DNA of 64,000 bases, from NCBI GenBank assembly GCA_036426205.1, contig CM071568.1, forward strand, positions 42,770,723-42,834,722, in the 5' to 3' direction. The notes below the pieces were generated by a model. It made no database searches and was not told where the DNA came from. It saw only the letters and a program-made list of their open reading frames with translations. Shown here one piece after another: positions 20,271 through 32,536 of the stretch. Made by a program: the position numbers and the translations under genes. The stretch is from Ascaphus truei (lineage: Eukaryota > Chordata > Amphibia > Anura > Ascaphidae). Position 1 is the stretch's first letter. The number at the start of each line of letters is the position of its first letter.

Positions 20271-22749
20271 TTCAGTCAGACGCCGGGAATGAAGAAGCTG
20301 CGATGTAGGATATGGAGCCCGATCTCGCGGGAACTGCCATTGACTTGAATGGCAGTTCCCTCCAGAGCGGGCACGATGTCCCACAATGCAACTTCATGAC
20401 TTCTAGCCAGAGACTTTCTTACATAAACTCCCTAATATAGTAGATATAATATTTGGAGTATGGGACAAAATGGGGATAAGTGAATCTCATACAAATGTAA
20501 GAATTAGAAGAAAGGAACCCATACCCTGAAGAACTTCTCATTTAAGAGATATGTTGACAGACTTTACAGAGGGTAAGTGTTTCTTACAACACGTCTTCAT
20601 GTGCACCAGAAGTAGGTACATTTATTATATGAAGAAGTAACTTTATACTGTAGTTACAAAACTAGTTATGTGAAAACAAAAACAAAAAATGGTATAAATA
20701 CAAAGTAATTGAGGACAGGATCTGACAAGTGTGGAAATTCCTGTAGCCCCTCCTCAAAATACATGTAATCCCATTAAATTGGAGCTGAATGGTAAAGAGG
20801 TGAGGTTATGTCTTGGAGGCATATTATTTTTAGAGTAAGGGTCAGTAGACAACAAAGCATATGACACTTTTAAATAAGATACTTATTAAAAACCCCAAAT
20901 AAATGGTGCATTGCAGGACCCTCTGGCAGTCAAGGGGGTAAAGTCATTATCTATTCTACCTCAACTGACTTATCACACTCGGGAACAACTGAGCAATGTT
21001 GCTCTGTATCCATCTTGCGGTCATTCACAGGTCCGCTCCCTAAATCAATTTCATGAAGAGGTGGATTCAGAACAACACTGCTCTGTTGTCCATACAGTAG
21101 GTGCAGTAAGTGAACATATTGTTCCTGGCTGGGAATAAGAATAGTGATTGTTGCAATGTTAATCTCCCAAGGCTCATTTAGAAGTCAGCTTGGCCTGCTG
21201 TGGGATATTCTCATTTCAAAGTCGCTACCGTTTCATATTGCTCATTGTCTGCATAAAGTAAAAGAACTCAATTTAACCATGGTACAATAGCAGGCCTTTC
21301 TGAGGTTAAATGAGCAGTCAAGTCTAATACCAAAGCTAACTCATGGCAGTGATAGCTTTAATGTGTTAGATGTTTGTGACTGATACATGGACCCCTTCTT
21401 TTCTTTGCTCCTGCTGCTCCCGTACCACCTTTTCCCCTCACACAGAACTATGGGTAACGGGCTCTCCAGCACTGATCTTCTAATCAGAGGATTGTTGCAA
21501 ATACCCTTATTCCCTCTCCCTCATCCATTGCCTTAAACATGTTGTACTTTCTCTTCCATCAAAATATCTTTTCTTAACCCCGTCAACTTTCCAATCTAAT
21601 TTCTTAACGAATCCCACCACATTATTTTCTCTCTCCTCTCTGCTACCCAAGGGGGAAAACCGCAAAAGGTAAGATGCCAAGAGCGTGAGTATACAGTAAC
21701 AGTAATGTTCCCAATAAATTGTCGGGGTGAAGCAGGGTGCCACAGTAATATATTGGGAAGTAGCATTCTTATGAGTCAATTTCAAATTACCCATTACCGA
21801 TGTAACTTGAGATAATTTAAGGTCATTGAACCGCAATAGTGCTGTGATCAGCACTATTACAGTATAATGTAGGGAACCGTCAGAAGTATCCTGATGGGCA
21901 TACCGGAAAGGTACAAATTCACTAAGAGCACTGCAAAACCAGGCTGAATCAGAGTATCTAAAACCAGAGACAGAACATAAAACACAGACAGAGCTCAGTG
22001 CACATCCAGTGAAACTCACACGGTACAGTGCCTAAATATATATGTATAAATATCTATTAAATAAAATGGTCTTTTAGTTTAACATTTTCGGCCAAGATCG
22101 GAATACTCAATTCTGAATGAGGTACTGTAGATCCTGTTCTTGGGGTAATGATGGATAAGCCAAAACTAGCATGGGGAGATCCCTGTACAGAGAAGCACAA
22201 CCCATCAGTGAACACTTGGGCAATAGACTTTGGGGTAGTAGCCTGCTGTGGCAGAGCTTTGAAGAATGTGCTTGGGCTTGTGGGCACGATGTTACGCTTC
22301 TCTGTCTCTCTGGTACAACTCTAATACTCATTTCTAGTCTGGTGACCTTGTAAGGCTGCAACATCATGTCTATCTTGTCAACGTCACCTATAATAGTGTA
22401 GCCATGTTATTGTTGTAATCTAAAATGCAGCAGAGCTTGTGTTGGATGTGTGTTGTTACCACGTGCTGGAACTGCAGCTGTTGCCTCTTCATGTATTGTA
22501 CATAAACAATATACATTGTTATGCCTATGTATTATAGTGCCAGCTGTTCACTACAATGCCGTGCAGAAGATTCCCCACACTTACTGTATGTTCCTGCTGT
22601 ATAAAGCCTTACCTATTTTATTCTGACAGGCATGAGTGTCAAGGCAATACAAGGTTTCAAATAAAGTTAGGCTGGTGTAGAAATTGTGTACATAGATGTA
22701 GTAGCAAGGACCTAATAAGAGATTAATTATATCCCATACAAATGTCTGT
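20271..22749. other. Unassigned sequence without repeats or genes recognised
   Basis: About 2.5 kb of AT-rich sequence. Open frames up to 170 codons (22019-21507, minus) lack motifs, and their flanks show no splice or promoter evidence that I can defend. Confidence 0.4.
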
Positions 22750-23143
22750 TGAAGCAGGGGGGCCCCATTTATTTCAACTCTGCAGACCCCTGCTCCTGGA
22801 GATACTTCCGGAGCTGCTACCGGCACTCCATACGGATGAGGTAAGCTGGGCTTTAAAGTTTACAGCTCCTGTGTCACACTGGCCAATAGGAAGCCAAACC
22901 TGATGATGTCGCGGCATCCTATTGGCCCGCAAGGCGCGGGAGCTTTGAAATGCTGCCATAATGTAAACCCTGGCAGCGTAGCAGAGCGGCTACTGGCACA
23001 CATTATGGACGCCATTATCTCCGGAAGCAGAGGGTCCCCAGAGCTGAATTAATGGGGTTCTGCTCTGGAGACCCCGTGCTTCAAACCTGTGTAAAAAATG
23101 TTAAATAAATGTTTTTAAAGAAGTGTTTGGATTGCCGCTTTAA
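22750..23143. mobile_element. TTAA-ended (piggyBac-like) MITE, copy 2
   Basis: It shares with 4221-4625 the blocks CTGGAGATACTTCCG, GGCCAATAGGAAGC, ATTGGCCCGCAAGG, TATCTCCGGAAGCAG and GGTCCCCAGAGCTGA. The right end GGATTGCCGC runs into TTTAA (TTAA at 23140-23143) and is the inverted counterpart of the left end of copy 1. The left end of this copy is not sharply defined. A further right-end fragment lies at 44803-44820. Confidence 0.55.
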
Positions 23144-23406
23144 GCCATTCTATTTTATGAGGAACTAAATAGTGTAACCTGTTGAACTCACACAGAGAGT
23201 ACACTTTTCCTGTGTGGAACAGGTATGAAACAAAGCTCTCTCACAGGGAGAGCAGTTTGGAGAACCTTTAGCAGAGGCAGCAATCTCTCAAAGAAGGAAC
23301 CGCAACACAAAACTAGAAGGAAACAGTTTGGTCTGAACCAAGTCACAGGGGGAAAGGAATGGCCCAAGCCAGAGGGCTAGAGAGAGGCTGGGGGGGGTTG
23401 CTATTG

Positions 23407-23630
23407 TAGTGAATGAAAGAGGAAGGGGGGTAGGGACAGGTGAAGGCTGAGATGATTAGTGAAAATAAATGAAATGATAACACTCACACGGCCATGTGTG
23501 AGTGGCTAGTATATCTGTAGCAGTGTCTATGATGCTCCGTGTGAATGTTATTATTTAATTTATTTTCACTAATCATCTCAGCCTTCACTCGTCCCTAGCC
23601 CCTCTTCCCCCCTTCCTCTTTCATTCACTA
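23407..23630. mobile_element. Palindromic MITE with CACACGGCC core
   Basis: Inverted arms run inward from GTAGTGAATGAAAGAGGAAG and from its complement CTTCCTCTTTCATTCACTAC. They include GGCTGAGATGATTAGTG and its complement, and enclose a core with CACTCACACGGCCATGTGTGAGTG. The core resembles short hairpins at 52714-52735, 52970-52990 and 53115-53140. No ORF and no hammerhead core is present. Confidence 0.7.
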
Positions 23631-24191
23631 CATCATTTATTTTGGAGTCATCAAAGATGCAAATATTGATTCAACTTAATTCTCTTCTTTGCACTCACTG
23701 TATTCCGTTCACACTTACCATATGAGGATCCAGAGAAGGTCCTTTTCCGGTTGAGCAGCAGCAAGAGTCTGTGGCCAGTATATTTTCAATACTTTTGGTC
23801 TATCCTGTGTTTCTTCTTCTATATGTACTATCTCTAATATAGAGTTGAGGTAAACACCTCTATTACTTACATCCGTAATTTATCACATTATATAGGGAGC
23901 GCCCCAGATATCTTTGTTAATCAGACAGAAAACAGAAGGAGCTGAACAGGAGACAGAACATACATATTTAGCAGTTACTTTAAAGACAGTAATGTAACCC
24001 ATACACACACTCTAGTTACATATCCTTTTTGTCTCACACGCAGTCTTCATTCACTGTGAAAGTCAGACTCACATCTTGTGTTGACCACTATAGCACATAC
24101 TGTGCGCCGTGATGTCTTGAGCTGCAAAGAGACTGCAGGCTGACAGCAAGGCAAAGGGGAGCAGACTATATTTGGACAGACATTGCCTTAA
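23631..24191. other. Unassigned sequence
   Basis: No gene or known repeat recognised. Confidence 0.3.
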
Positions 24192-25374
24192 CAGGGGTGA
24201 GCAAACTTTTTATGCCAAGCCCCCCTTTTCATTCATAAAATTTCTCGGTCCCCCCCTGCCTGATCACATGAAAAAAAACCTTTATTAAACGGTATATAAT
24301 GTAAATACAAATATGACTAAACACTTATTTCAACAGCTTGCGCTTGCAAAATTAGGCTGTGTCCACGCTGCCGCTGAGAGCTGTGACATCACCAACTCTC
24401 CAAGCAGGAGCACAGGGTGTCCTGCATAATTTTGCAAGCACGAGCGGGGGGCATGGATCGGGGCTATTTCTGTGTGTGTTTGTGTGGCTGTCTGTGTGTG
24501 TGTGTGTGCGCATTGACTGCTGCTGAGCGTGCTGCAAAGTCAATTTTGTTTGTCTCCCCAAGCGCCAAGCTTGGGAGAGCATACGCCCCCCAGTTTGCAC
24601 CGGTGCATTCAATCACAACACCCATACACACAGACACAACACACAATCACAACTAACACAAATAACACACACACACATACTTCAATCACAACACACACAT
24701 ACAATCACAACACACACTCACACAATCACAACCAACACAGACTCAACACACACACTCAATCACAACCAACACACACACCACACACACTCAATCACCACCC
24801 ACAATCACAACCAACACACACTCAATCACAACACACACACAGACACAATACACACAATCAACACAGACACAACACACACACACTCAATCACAACCAACAG
24901 ACACACCACACACATCACACACACACACACACATATCACAACACACACACTCAATCAAAACCAACACACACACACACAATCACACAAACACAATCACAAC
25001 CAACACAGACAACACACACATCACAACACACACCACACACACTCATATCAAAACCAACACAGACACAACACACACTCAATCACAACACACTCCCCCTCCT
25101 CCCCCAGTTGAAATTACTTCTACTGTACTGCATGCTCCGGTCCCCCATGCTGCTGAAAACTGGAGCGAGTAAATCGACAGGAAGAGAAGGAGGGCTGTGT
25201 CTGTGTGCAGAGAGAAGCCCCACCCCCGCTGCAAGCACAGGGAAGCACGGAGCTTGAGCTGCTTGGCCGCCTGTGCACTGCTCTGCCCGCCCCCAGGTTT
25301 CGCCGCACAGCCTGCGCCCCCCCTAAATAATTTGCCCCCCCCCAAGGGGGCGCGCCCCCCAGTTTGCGCATCGC
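24192..25374. mobile_element. Non-autonomous hAT-like element with CA arrays
   Basis: Termini CAGGGGTGAGCAAACT and AGTTTGCGCATCGC(TG) are inverted repeats of the same type as the hAT MITE at 3796. Flanks are TGCCTTAA (24184-24191) and TGCCTTAG (25375-25382), 7 of 8 matching, as for hAT 8-bp duplications. About 430 bp of the interior is (CA)n-based with CAATCACAACCAACACA units. The His/Thr/Gln-rich open frame at 24529-25257 is only a translation of this array. No transposase domain. Confidence 0.7.
24610..25090. repeat. CA-rich compound microsatellite
   Basis: Irregular array of ACACAC and CAATCACAACCAACACACA-type units inside the hAT-like element. Confidence 0.9.
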
Positions 25375-25382
25375 TGCCTTAG

Positions 25383-26410
25383 CACACAAAGGTGCTCACC
25401 CAGGAGAGCAGAGAAGCTTCCCCTACAGCTACAAGAAACAGATAAGACTTTCTTATGGGACTGTTATATATCTGTATATATGTTTATATTTGGGGCTGGT
25501 AAATAGCTTAGGTAACCACCCAGTTAGAGAGGGCTGAGCTACATGTGTAGATAGTCTTCGAAATGGAGCAGGTTTTTGTTTGGCTTATTTTCATATGTTT
25601 TGCTGTGTTAAAGGGACAGGCGCAATAACACCTAATTTTAGTTTCACTTTAAACGGTCTCCATTGCGTACCTCTGAATACTTCTCTTACATATAGGCATG
25701 GCAATTTATATTATCTGCAGCCCGTGACAGTACTCTAATACTACAATATTCAACTGTCTATTTTCACTGCCACTGTAGTCTGTCCCTCCTTAGCAAAGCA
25801 GGGACATAGGCCAGGGTACTTAATCATCATAGGGCCTGTAAATAACCTTTGAAACATAAAACTCCCTATCTATGGCATTTTTTAAATTTAGGCTTTAACT
25901 ATAGCTAACAAGCTCACTGGTTCTGTTTAGAGTAGCCACAACTTATGTGGAACCGCAAGTTAGCATGTGGATATCTAACAGTAATGTGTAAGTGCACAAA
26001 ATGCATGAATACAATGCATATCTTCTTTTCAACATAACAGGGGTAGTCAACCCCTTTAGTTATACTATGCACGTGATCTCGCACTATGTGGTCAGCGCGA
26101 CTTACTTGTGTCAAACACTATTTATTCAACCCCTGGTGGTGAAGCCGTTGCCGTGTCCCAAAGTACATCACTCTGAAATACAGTCTGTCATGGCCTCCGC
26201 TTCCTTGAACAGAATCTCAGCCTCCTGCACATGTGGACGGATTCCCACCAACTTGCACTAGATCAGCTCAACTAGCCCCGGACTCCTGTGGTGGGAAGGA
26301 CGACTCCTCACTTACCTTCTCCATAATTACAGCAACAGGTTGACCCTTTCAACCAGGTGTTGCACTGCTCTGGGGCAGAGACGCCTGCCTCCTTTATTAC
26401 TTCCAATAGG
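25383..26410. other. Unassigned sequence
   Basis: Nothing recognised; the open frames at 25914-26261 overlap on opposite strands. Confidence 0.35.
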
Positions 26411-26844
26411 TAGGGTGACCAGTCGTCCCGGTTTTGCCGGAACAGTCCCGTTTTTTTCTGGGCTGTCCCGGGTGACGGTCCGTCCCGGAAATGTCCCGGG
26501 TTTTGCCCCTGGTATTTTTTTTTCAATAGTAGAATGCCGGGGGGCGGGGCTTTAGAGTAGAAGCAGGGGATTGGTTGGAGGTCACAGAGTGCTGGGGCGG
26601 GGCTTAGCAACGGGGGCGGATGTAGAGAAAGGAAGGCTCCCAGCAAACAGCTGGCAACTGAAACTGTCGGCAGAGTGAAGAAAAGCCTCACTACTACTGG
26701 CTCTGTACTGTGGCACTATACTCACCGGTAAGCCCCATGACGCCTGTCAATAACATACATTACATAACAGGATTTGCATATGATGTCATTATTCCAGTTT
26801 TTATTGATTGTTGTGGTAATTGGCTGATGGATCCTCACTTCCTG

Positions 26845-26932
26845 GGGTGTGTGTGTCTGCCCCTATCCCAGTGTATGTGTGTGACTGCCCCCCTCCCAGT
26901 CTGTGTGTGTGTGTGTGTGACTGCCCCCTCCC

Positions 26933-26967
<35 letters not shown>

Positions 26968-26979
26968 CTGCCCCTCTCC

Positions 26980-27013
<34 letters not shown>

Positions 27014-27069
27014 CTGCCCCCTCCCAGTCTGTGTGTGTGTGTGACTGCCCCCCTCCCAGTCTGTGTGTC

Positions 27070-27101
<32 letters not shown>

Positions 27102-27370
27102 AGTGACTGCCCCTCTCCCAGTCTGTGTGTGTCTGCCCCCCCCCCACTGTGTGTGTGATGCCCTCTCCCACTGTGTGTGTATGTGATGCCCCCTCCCAGT
27201 GTGTGTGTGTGTGTGTGACTACCACCCTCCCAGTCTGTGTGACTGCCCCTCTCGCAGTCTCTGTGTGTGTGTATGTGTGTGTGTATGTGTGTGTGTGTGT
27301 GTGTGTGACTGCCCCCACCCCCCCTCAGTGTGTGTGTGACTGCCCCCTCCCAGTGTCTGTGTGTATCAGT
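26845..27370. repeat. (GT)n array with spacer units
   Basis: Repeated blocks of (GT)n separated by GACTGCCCCCTCCCAGT-type units, about 40-90 bp per block. This is a minisatellite built on a microsatellite. Confidence 0.9.
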
Positions 27371-27409
27371 GGCAGTGTGTGAGACAGTGTGTATACAGAC
27401 ACCAACCCA

Positions 27410-27945
27410 GTCACCCACCCACGTGTCAGTCACGCACCCACCCACGTGTCAGTCACCCACCCATCCACGTGTCAGTCAGTCAGTCACCCACCCACGTGTC
27501 AGTCAGTCAGTCACCCACCCACGTGTCAGTCAGTTACCCACCCACGTGTCAGTCAGTCACCCACCCACGTATCAGTCAGTCACCCACCCACCCATGTGTC
27601 AGTCAGTCAACCACCCCCTCACCCCCCACCCACTTCACCCACTCTCTCTGTCACCCACTCTCTCTCTCTGTCACCCACTCTCTCTCTCTGTCACCCACTC
27701 TCTCTCTCTCTCTGTCACACACACACTCTCTCTCTCTGTCACACACACTCTCTCTCTCTCTGTCACACACACTCTCTGTCTGTCTCTGTCTGTCTCTGTC
27801 TGTCACTGTCTCTCTGTCTGTTACTGTCTGTCACTGTCTCTCTCTCACTCTCTCTCTCTGTCTGTCATTGTCTCTGTGTCACTATCTCTCTCTGTCACGG
27901 TCTGTCTCTCTCTCTCTGTCTGTCTGTCACCCACTCTCTGTCTTA
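27410..27945. repeat. CACCCACCCACGTGTCAGT minisatellite and CTCTCTGT array
   Basis: About ten copies of a CACCCACCCACGTGTCAGT(CAGT)n unit (27412-27612), then TCTCTCTGTCAC and TCTGTC arrays up to 27945. Confidence 0.9.
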
Positions 27946-28727
27946 TCTTAACTGCCGTATACCTACACCGAAATAACCTATACTGCTTTCTTCCAGATCT
28001 GACAAGTTTCACACAGGAGACCTCGGAAGACAGGTAGGGAACACCTCCCCTCCAGTATAGTAACTTGAGGGACTGCGGATCAGGTAATATCCCAGGCGGG
28101 ATTGCTGCTTTAGAAATTGTGAAGAGGCGGTATCCTGACACTGGTTAAGGGGTTCAGAATCATTCACATCTGGCTTTTTTTCCCGATTAGTAACAAGGAC
28201 TAATTCTAGTACAGTATAAGTGTAATACAATAAATAAACTGTTATGTAAAAAACTAAATCCTGTTATTTGTTCTTACTAGGAATTTATTCAATTTCTTTT
28301 TTTAAGTTGTGGGGCTAGGTAGCAAGTAGATTTTTTTTTGGGGGGGGAAGCATGATTTCTGTTGGCGGCCCTGATGGGGGAGAAGGTAGAGGAGAGAATG
28401 GGAAGAGGTAGAATGAATAATACATCATCAATGGTGACACTATTAGATAAATATCATTATAATATTCATTTTTTTAGTAATATTATTTGTTGTATTAATA
28501 AAAAAAATTGTGTCCCGGTTTTTCATTTTCAAAATCTGGTCACCCCACCAATAGGACATCAGTCTGTTTATTGGTCCCTCCCCATACCAACCCATAAGAA
28601 CTCCGATTTGGTCCTCTTTTTTTTATTCAGGCGGTTATTGGAGTGTCGGAAAGGCGTGGCTACATTTTCTCACCCTTCAGCCATATTGATCTTGCAAATC
28701 AATTGCATCCTTGCACATCTTTCGCGG

Positions 28728-29693
28728 TGTAACGCCTGTATGCCCGCAGACCTGGCCAGTCCCCAGTACTGAGGTGGGTAAGGGTATAACACGCACCCAC
28801 AGCAGTGAGGGCATGCCCGGAGTGTGGTAGTAGCGTTGCCGGGCCTGGTGAGTAAGGGTTAACGTAATACTTACAGAGTCCGGGGTGCAAGAGGTCAGAG
28901 GGTAAAGTCCAAGTGCCAGAGTTCAGGGGTTGGAGAGAGCAGCGTAGTGATGTCCAAAAGCCAGGATTCAAGGGCAGGAGAGAGCAGCGTAGTCAAGTCC
29001 AAAGCAGAGTTCAAGTTCAAGCCAAAGACATCCAAACAGGGGCAGGGACAGGAACCAGGGATGAAACAGACAAGGGAGCAAGGCATAGACACAGGAGCTA
29101 CAGGAAAGCAATGCATAGCAAGGACTGAGAGGACAGAGTGGGGTTATATGGGAAGAAGGGCCAATAGGGATGCATGGAGGAGCATAGGTTTGAGTGGGTA
29201 CCTGCAGGGATAGGTCAGTGAGAGCAGGGGAGGAAACAGGGAGGTAATAAGGGTTATAGCCTGCAACCGACGGGGGCGGAGCTAGAGCATGGGGAAGGTA
29301 AGTAACTAAAGCGGGTGCACGCGCCCTCAGTAACCCTACTATGCGCGCGTGCACCCGAGCATGGGGGAAGACCAGCGGAGGAGGTGCACGGGAGAGAAGA
29401 CAGAGGGGAAGTAGGAACGGAGGAACCAGGTAGGGGACAGACAGGGGTGACAGAGGCACGCCGAGGAGCACGTGAGCGACGATAGGGAACCCGCGATCGT
29501 GAACGCGCGCGCTTGGTGAGGGAACCGCACGCGTGCGCAGAGTGTGAGCCTGGGCGTGAGGATCGAGCCGTGGAGGAACGGCTGAGGGAGGAAGGTAGAG
29601 TTTGGGGATGTAAGGGAGCAGAGGAACTAGGCACTGTGGAAGCAGGGGTGATGGGGACACGCTGGGAACTGCGAGTCCCCCCGATGCGTTACA
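28728..29693. mobile_element. Solo LTR, about 966 bp
   Basis: Starts TGTAACGCC and ends GCGTTACA, perfect 8-bp inverted termini with canonical TG...CA ends. Flanks CGCGG (28723-28727) and GGCGG (29694-29698) match at 4 of 5 positions, fitting a 5-bp duplication. The left half has three near-repeats of a TCCAAAGCC/AGAGAGCAGCGTAGT type (28925-28995). Open frames in both directions lack motifs. Orientation could not be fixed because no clear polyadenylation signal was found. Confidence 0.65.
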
Positions 29694-30608
29694 GGCGGGA
29701 GATCTCGATCCCGGACGACTTGGCGGGAAAAATCACTCTACTAAATCAGGCAAATTTTCTTATGGTGGGGAAGTTAAGGCCCACTAAGATTTTACCACAC
29801 CGCAGTCTCTTACGCGCTGGGCGCACAATATCATGACTTTCAGTTCACAGTGCCCCATATGTAATCACTACTCAGCTGGTTGCTCACAGCTTCTATGTCA
29901 TTTAGCCGGTTTGCTCACGGCACATATTTCACTTAGCCGGGATGCTCACAGCACATCTCTTTACTTTGCTGGCTGCTCACACACAGCAGGGCACTTTACA
30001 CACTGGTTGCTCACAGTCTACGCATCAACTTTCCTTTCATGTAGGACATATGTAATCCTGCAATTATCAAACGTCAGTTTATTTTTTTTCTTTGGGCCTT
30101 CGGTAATAGTTACAAGCACATATTCTCATTGTCCCGTTTGCAAGTGAGCGCCATGCTAACTACGCAGTCCCTGATGTCACTAGGCGCCATTTTGAAAAAC
30201 TTTCATCACTATGTCATAGCCCCTCTTTTCCCCGGGGCACCATTTTGTTTGGGCGGGAATTCGGGTAGCCACCCTTTGCCCATCTGCTATTTTAATAGTC
30301 ATTTTGAGAAAATGTACATTGCATTTACAGTCCATAAAACAAACATCTTCAAAATGAGTAAAAACACAAAACAGTTTTCCTTATACTTGTCCAAACCCTC
30401 GTTGGGCACCATTTATAACCCTCTCTGCCTGGCTGTAAGGGAGTCTGCAATGATTTATGGGCTGTGGGCTACTCAGGGTGCATAACCTTCATCCAGGGTG
30501 ATGGTCCGCGCAGGCTGGGCATATATGGTACAGATGGGCACCAGGAGTTTAGTAGGTTTGAAACAAACAGGTTTTATTTGTATCTTAACAATAACACTTC
30601 CTCTACGG
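29694..30608. other. Unassigned sequence with a minisatellite
   Basis: 29850-30020 has about five degenerate units of roughly 31-34 bp, each starting TGCTCAC and containing CACTTAGCCGG-like text. The remainder shows no gene. Confidence 0.5.
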
Positions 30609-30914
30609 CAGCGGTGAGCAAAGTTGGGAGCGCGCGGGAGAATTTCTAAGGGGGGCGCGGCGGTTACAGAGGCCCCGGGCTCTTCCCCACGGCATTTAAA
30701 TTAAATGCTGGGGGACGCGTGAGGCCTCTGTAACTCACTTACCTGGTCTCTGCCTGGTCTTCGGCGACGCATCGCCATGGCAACGCGGCGGGGTCCCGTG
30801 ACATTACATGACCCGCAACGTCATTTGACACCGAGTCTTTAGGTGAGGGGAGGGGGTGCGAACGCTGCGGCTTCCGGGCAGGGGGGCGCAGCTCGAGAAG
30901 TTTGCACACCCCTG
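30609..30914. mobile_element. hAT-like MITE, copy 2
   Basis: Starts CAGCGGTGAGCAAA and ends GTTTGCACACCCCTG. The interior matches 3796-4173 (GGTTACAGAGGCCCC, CGGCATTTAAATTAAAT, GGCCTCTGTAACT) with an internal deletion. The flanking 8-mers CTCTACGG and CATCACTG match poorly. Confidence 0.7.
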
Positions 30915-31587
30915 CATCACTGCAGTCTTGAGGAAGCACAATGCTTTTGGTATCAGACTGAGTTGCTCTTAAACAAGAGAAAAGTGATGCATCCAAATTG
31001 GTCAAAGTTCCTCAATAATATATGTAAATAATACTGGATAGCAATGGAAAGTCCATGAATAATATGGCAATTATCAGGTGCGGGCTAGGAGTCTAGTGGG
31101 GTCCACATGACCACCACAGTTGAAACACCATAACAGCCCCCCCTAGTAACCAATATAAAATGAACAGAGGCACTGGTAAACATATGCATATATGTAGGGG
31201 CGCTCTGGCCCTGTTACCTTAGTGCTTGCAGGACTTCCAGATATCCAGGGCGTGCAGTTCATCCAGGTAGATAGCCAGCAGGAAGATAGGTGAAGATGCG
31301 TTGCACTGCCTCAATTTCCAACTCCCAATGAGACCGGAAAAAATAAGTGAGCACTCAGCTGAATACAGGTCAGGTTTATTGCAGGGTTGGTTGCAGCAAG
31401 GGAACAGCAAAGCCACACGAACGCACCTACGCGTTTCGTGCCCAGGCACTTTATCAAGGTGACAAACAAGTATAAACTATAAAACTGCGTGATTTATACT
31501 CACCTGTACTGTGCCTAGTACTAGTTCTAGTACTGCCTTGTGCTAGTTCTAGAAGTTGCTGGAAGGGTCGTCTGACATAGACTAGGT
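30915..31587. other. Unassigned repeat-like sequence
   Basis: It holds the hammerhead-like motif at 31424-31461, with CAGGTTTATTGCAGGGTTGG just to its left. Otherwise no identified feature. Confidence 0.4.
31424..31461 (-). ncRNA. Hammerhead-like motif, two core transitions
   Basis: Minus strand: TTGATAA in place of CTGANGA (C3 to T and G8 to A), extra A, stem II GTGCC/GGCAC, GAAA, self-complementary stem III ACGCGT, GUA triplet. Stem I is CACC/GGTG. The two core transitions should inactivate it; the stems are intact. Confidence 0.6.
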
Positions 31588-31847
31588 CAGCTGTGCGGAA
31601 ACTGGGGGGCGAGAGACTGACTGCGGGGGGGCGCGGGGTTTACAGAGGCCCCACGTGCTTCCCGAAGGCAGTGCCGGGGAAGCGGCGAAGGCCTCTGTAA
31701 GCCTTACTTACCTTGGCTCTGGCGGCTTCTTAGACGCTTCGCCATGGCAACGTGACATCATGATGCCAGAGCCGAGGTAAGAGGGGGGGCGCAGAGAGGA
31801 GGACTGCCGGCAGGGGGGCGCAGGGAAAAAAAGTTTGCGCTCCCCTG
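31588..31847. mobile_element. hAT-like MITE, copy 3
   Basis: Starts CAGCTGTGCGGAAACTGGGG and ends GTTTGCGCTCCCCTG. Flanks GACTAGGT (31580-31587) and CCCTAGGT (31848-31855) agree at 6 of 8 positions. The interior is a shorter version of 3796-4173. Confidence 0.7.
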
Positions 31848-32372
31848 CCCTAGGTGATTCTGTTGCAACAATTAATCTGCGCAGATACTGGGGCAGAGAA
31901 TTGGCCACGCCCTGTGAATAAAAGGCGGGTATCCATCATTTTGTATTCAGACCTCCAGACCCCCAGGGAAAACCTGACCCCAAGGAGGATCCTCATAATA
32001 CCAGGGAGGAACCCAGACTCAATAACAGCAGGCTATCCTGGCCTGTAAAGCAGCAGGCAACATATTTTATTTGTTTCAATATAGGGACAGTATCGACAAG
32101 TTAAGGGCCCAAAAGAAAGATCCAGATAAGAATCTACATTGCTGTAGGAAGCAGTCTATTCTCAGGGCTAAGTAGGGACCTGGGGTAGATTGACTTATTT
32201 CCATTACCAGGGTTACGTAGGGACCTGGGAAGGGCTAACTCGCAATGAGAAAGACTGATGGATGCTAAATTTGAATACTGAAACCCAGTCCTGTTTGTAT
32301 TGACTATGCTGCTGTTCTAAATAAAGACAAGTTAAAAGTTCCTGGCGCCCTCTTCTGTTCACCGCTCCCAAA
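31848..32372. other. Unassigned sequence
   Basis: No gene or known repeat recognised. Confidence 0.3.
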
Positions 32373-32533
32373 GGCTGCGCTTATAGTGCCGGCGACAGTG
32401 ACGTCGCGTCAAAACAAATTGCTGCGCGAGCTTATAGTAAGGGCGACGCAATGGTCGCGATCGCTGGAAGTCATCTCAATTTGATTTTTCCAGCGACCAT
32501 AGCCTGACGTCACCGTCGCCGTCAAGCGTAGCC
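32373..32533. mobile_element. Harbinger-like MITE, copy 2
   Basis: Starts GGCTGCGCTTATAGTGCCGG; shares GCGTCAAAACAAAT, CGCTGGAAGTCA and TTTGATTTTTCCAGCGACC with 36697-36901. Its right end is followed by TTA (32534-32536) but the left flank is not TTA, so the left target copy may be mutated. Confidence 0.65.
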
Positions 32534-32536
32534 TTA

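Larger units (their letters stand above)
26411..28547. mobile_element. hAT-like element with perfect 8-bp target duplication
   Basis: Element of 2,137 bp with termini TAGGGTGACCAG and CTGGTCACCCCA, followed inward by CCCGGTTTT-type sequence at one end and its complement at the other. It is flanked by identical CCAATAGG at 26403-26410 and 28548-28555. Eight-bp duplications and these termini support hAT. The interior holds GT arrays, a CACCCACCCACGTGTCAGTC minisatellite and CTCTCT runs. Long Cys/Val- or Ser/Leu/His-rich open frames here are simple-repeat translations. No transposase. A diverged relative of its right part is at 6940-7450. Confidence 0.85.

Noticed and set aside
23407..23630. Hammerhead in the spacer of this palindromic MITE
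   Set aside because: No CUGANGA or GAAA elements in the core; only the CACACGG hairpin.
24529..25257. 242-codon His/Thr/Gln-rich open frame
   Set aside because: It is a translation of the CA-rich array inside a hAT-like element; no domain and no codon bias of a gene.
27412..27612. CRISPR-like array of regularly spaced repeats
   Set aside because: Units are contiguous minisatellite copies without unique spacers, in a eukaryotic element.
26801..28037. Several 150-235-codon frames on both strands (Cys/Val-, His/Thr- or Ser/Leu-rich)
   Set aside because: They follow GT, CACCCACC and CTCT arrays; frames overlap on both strands, as expected for simple repeats.
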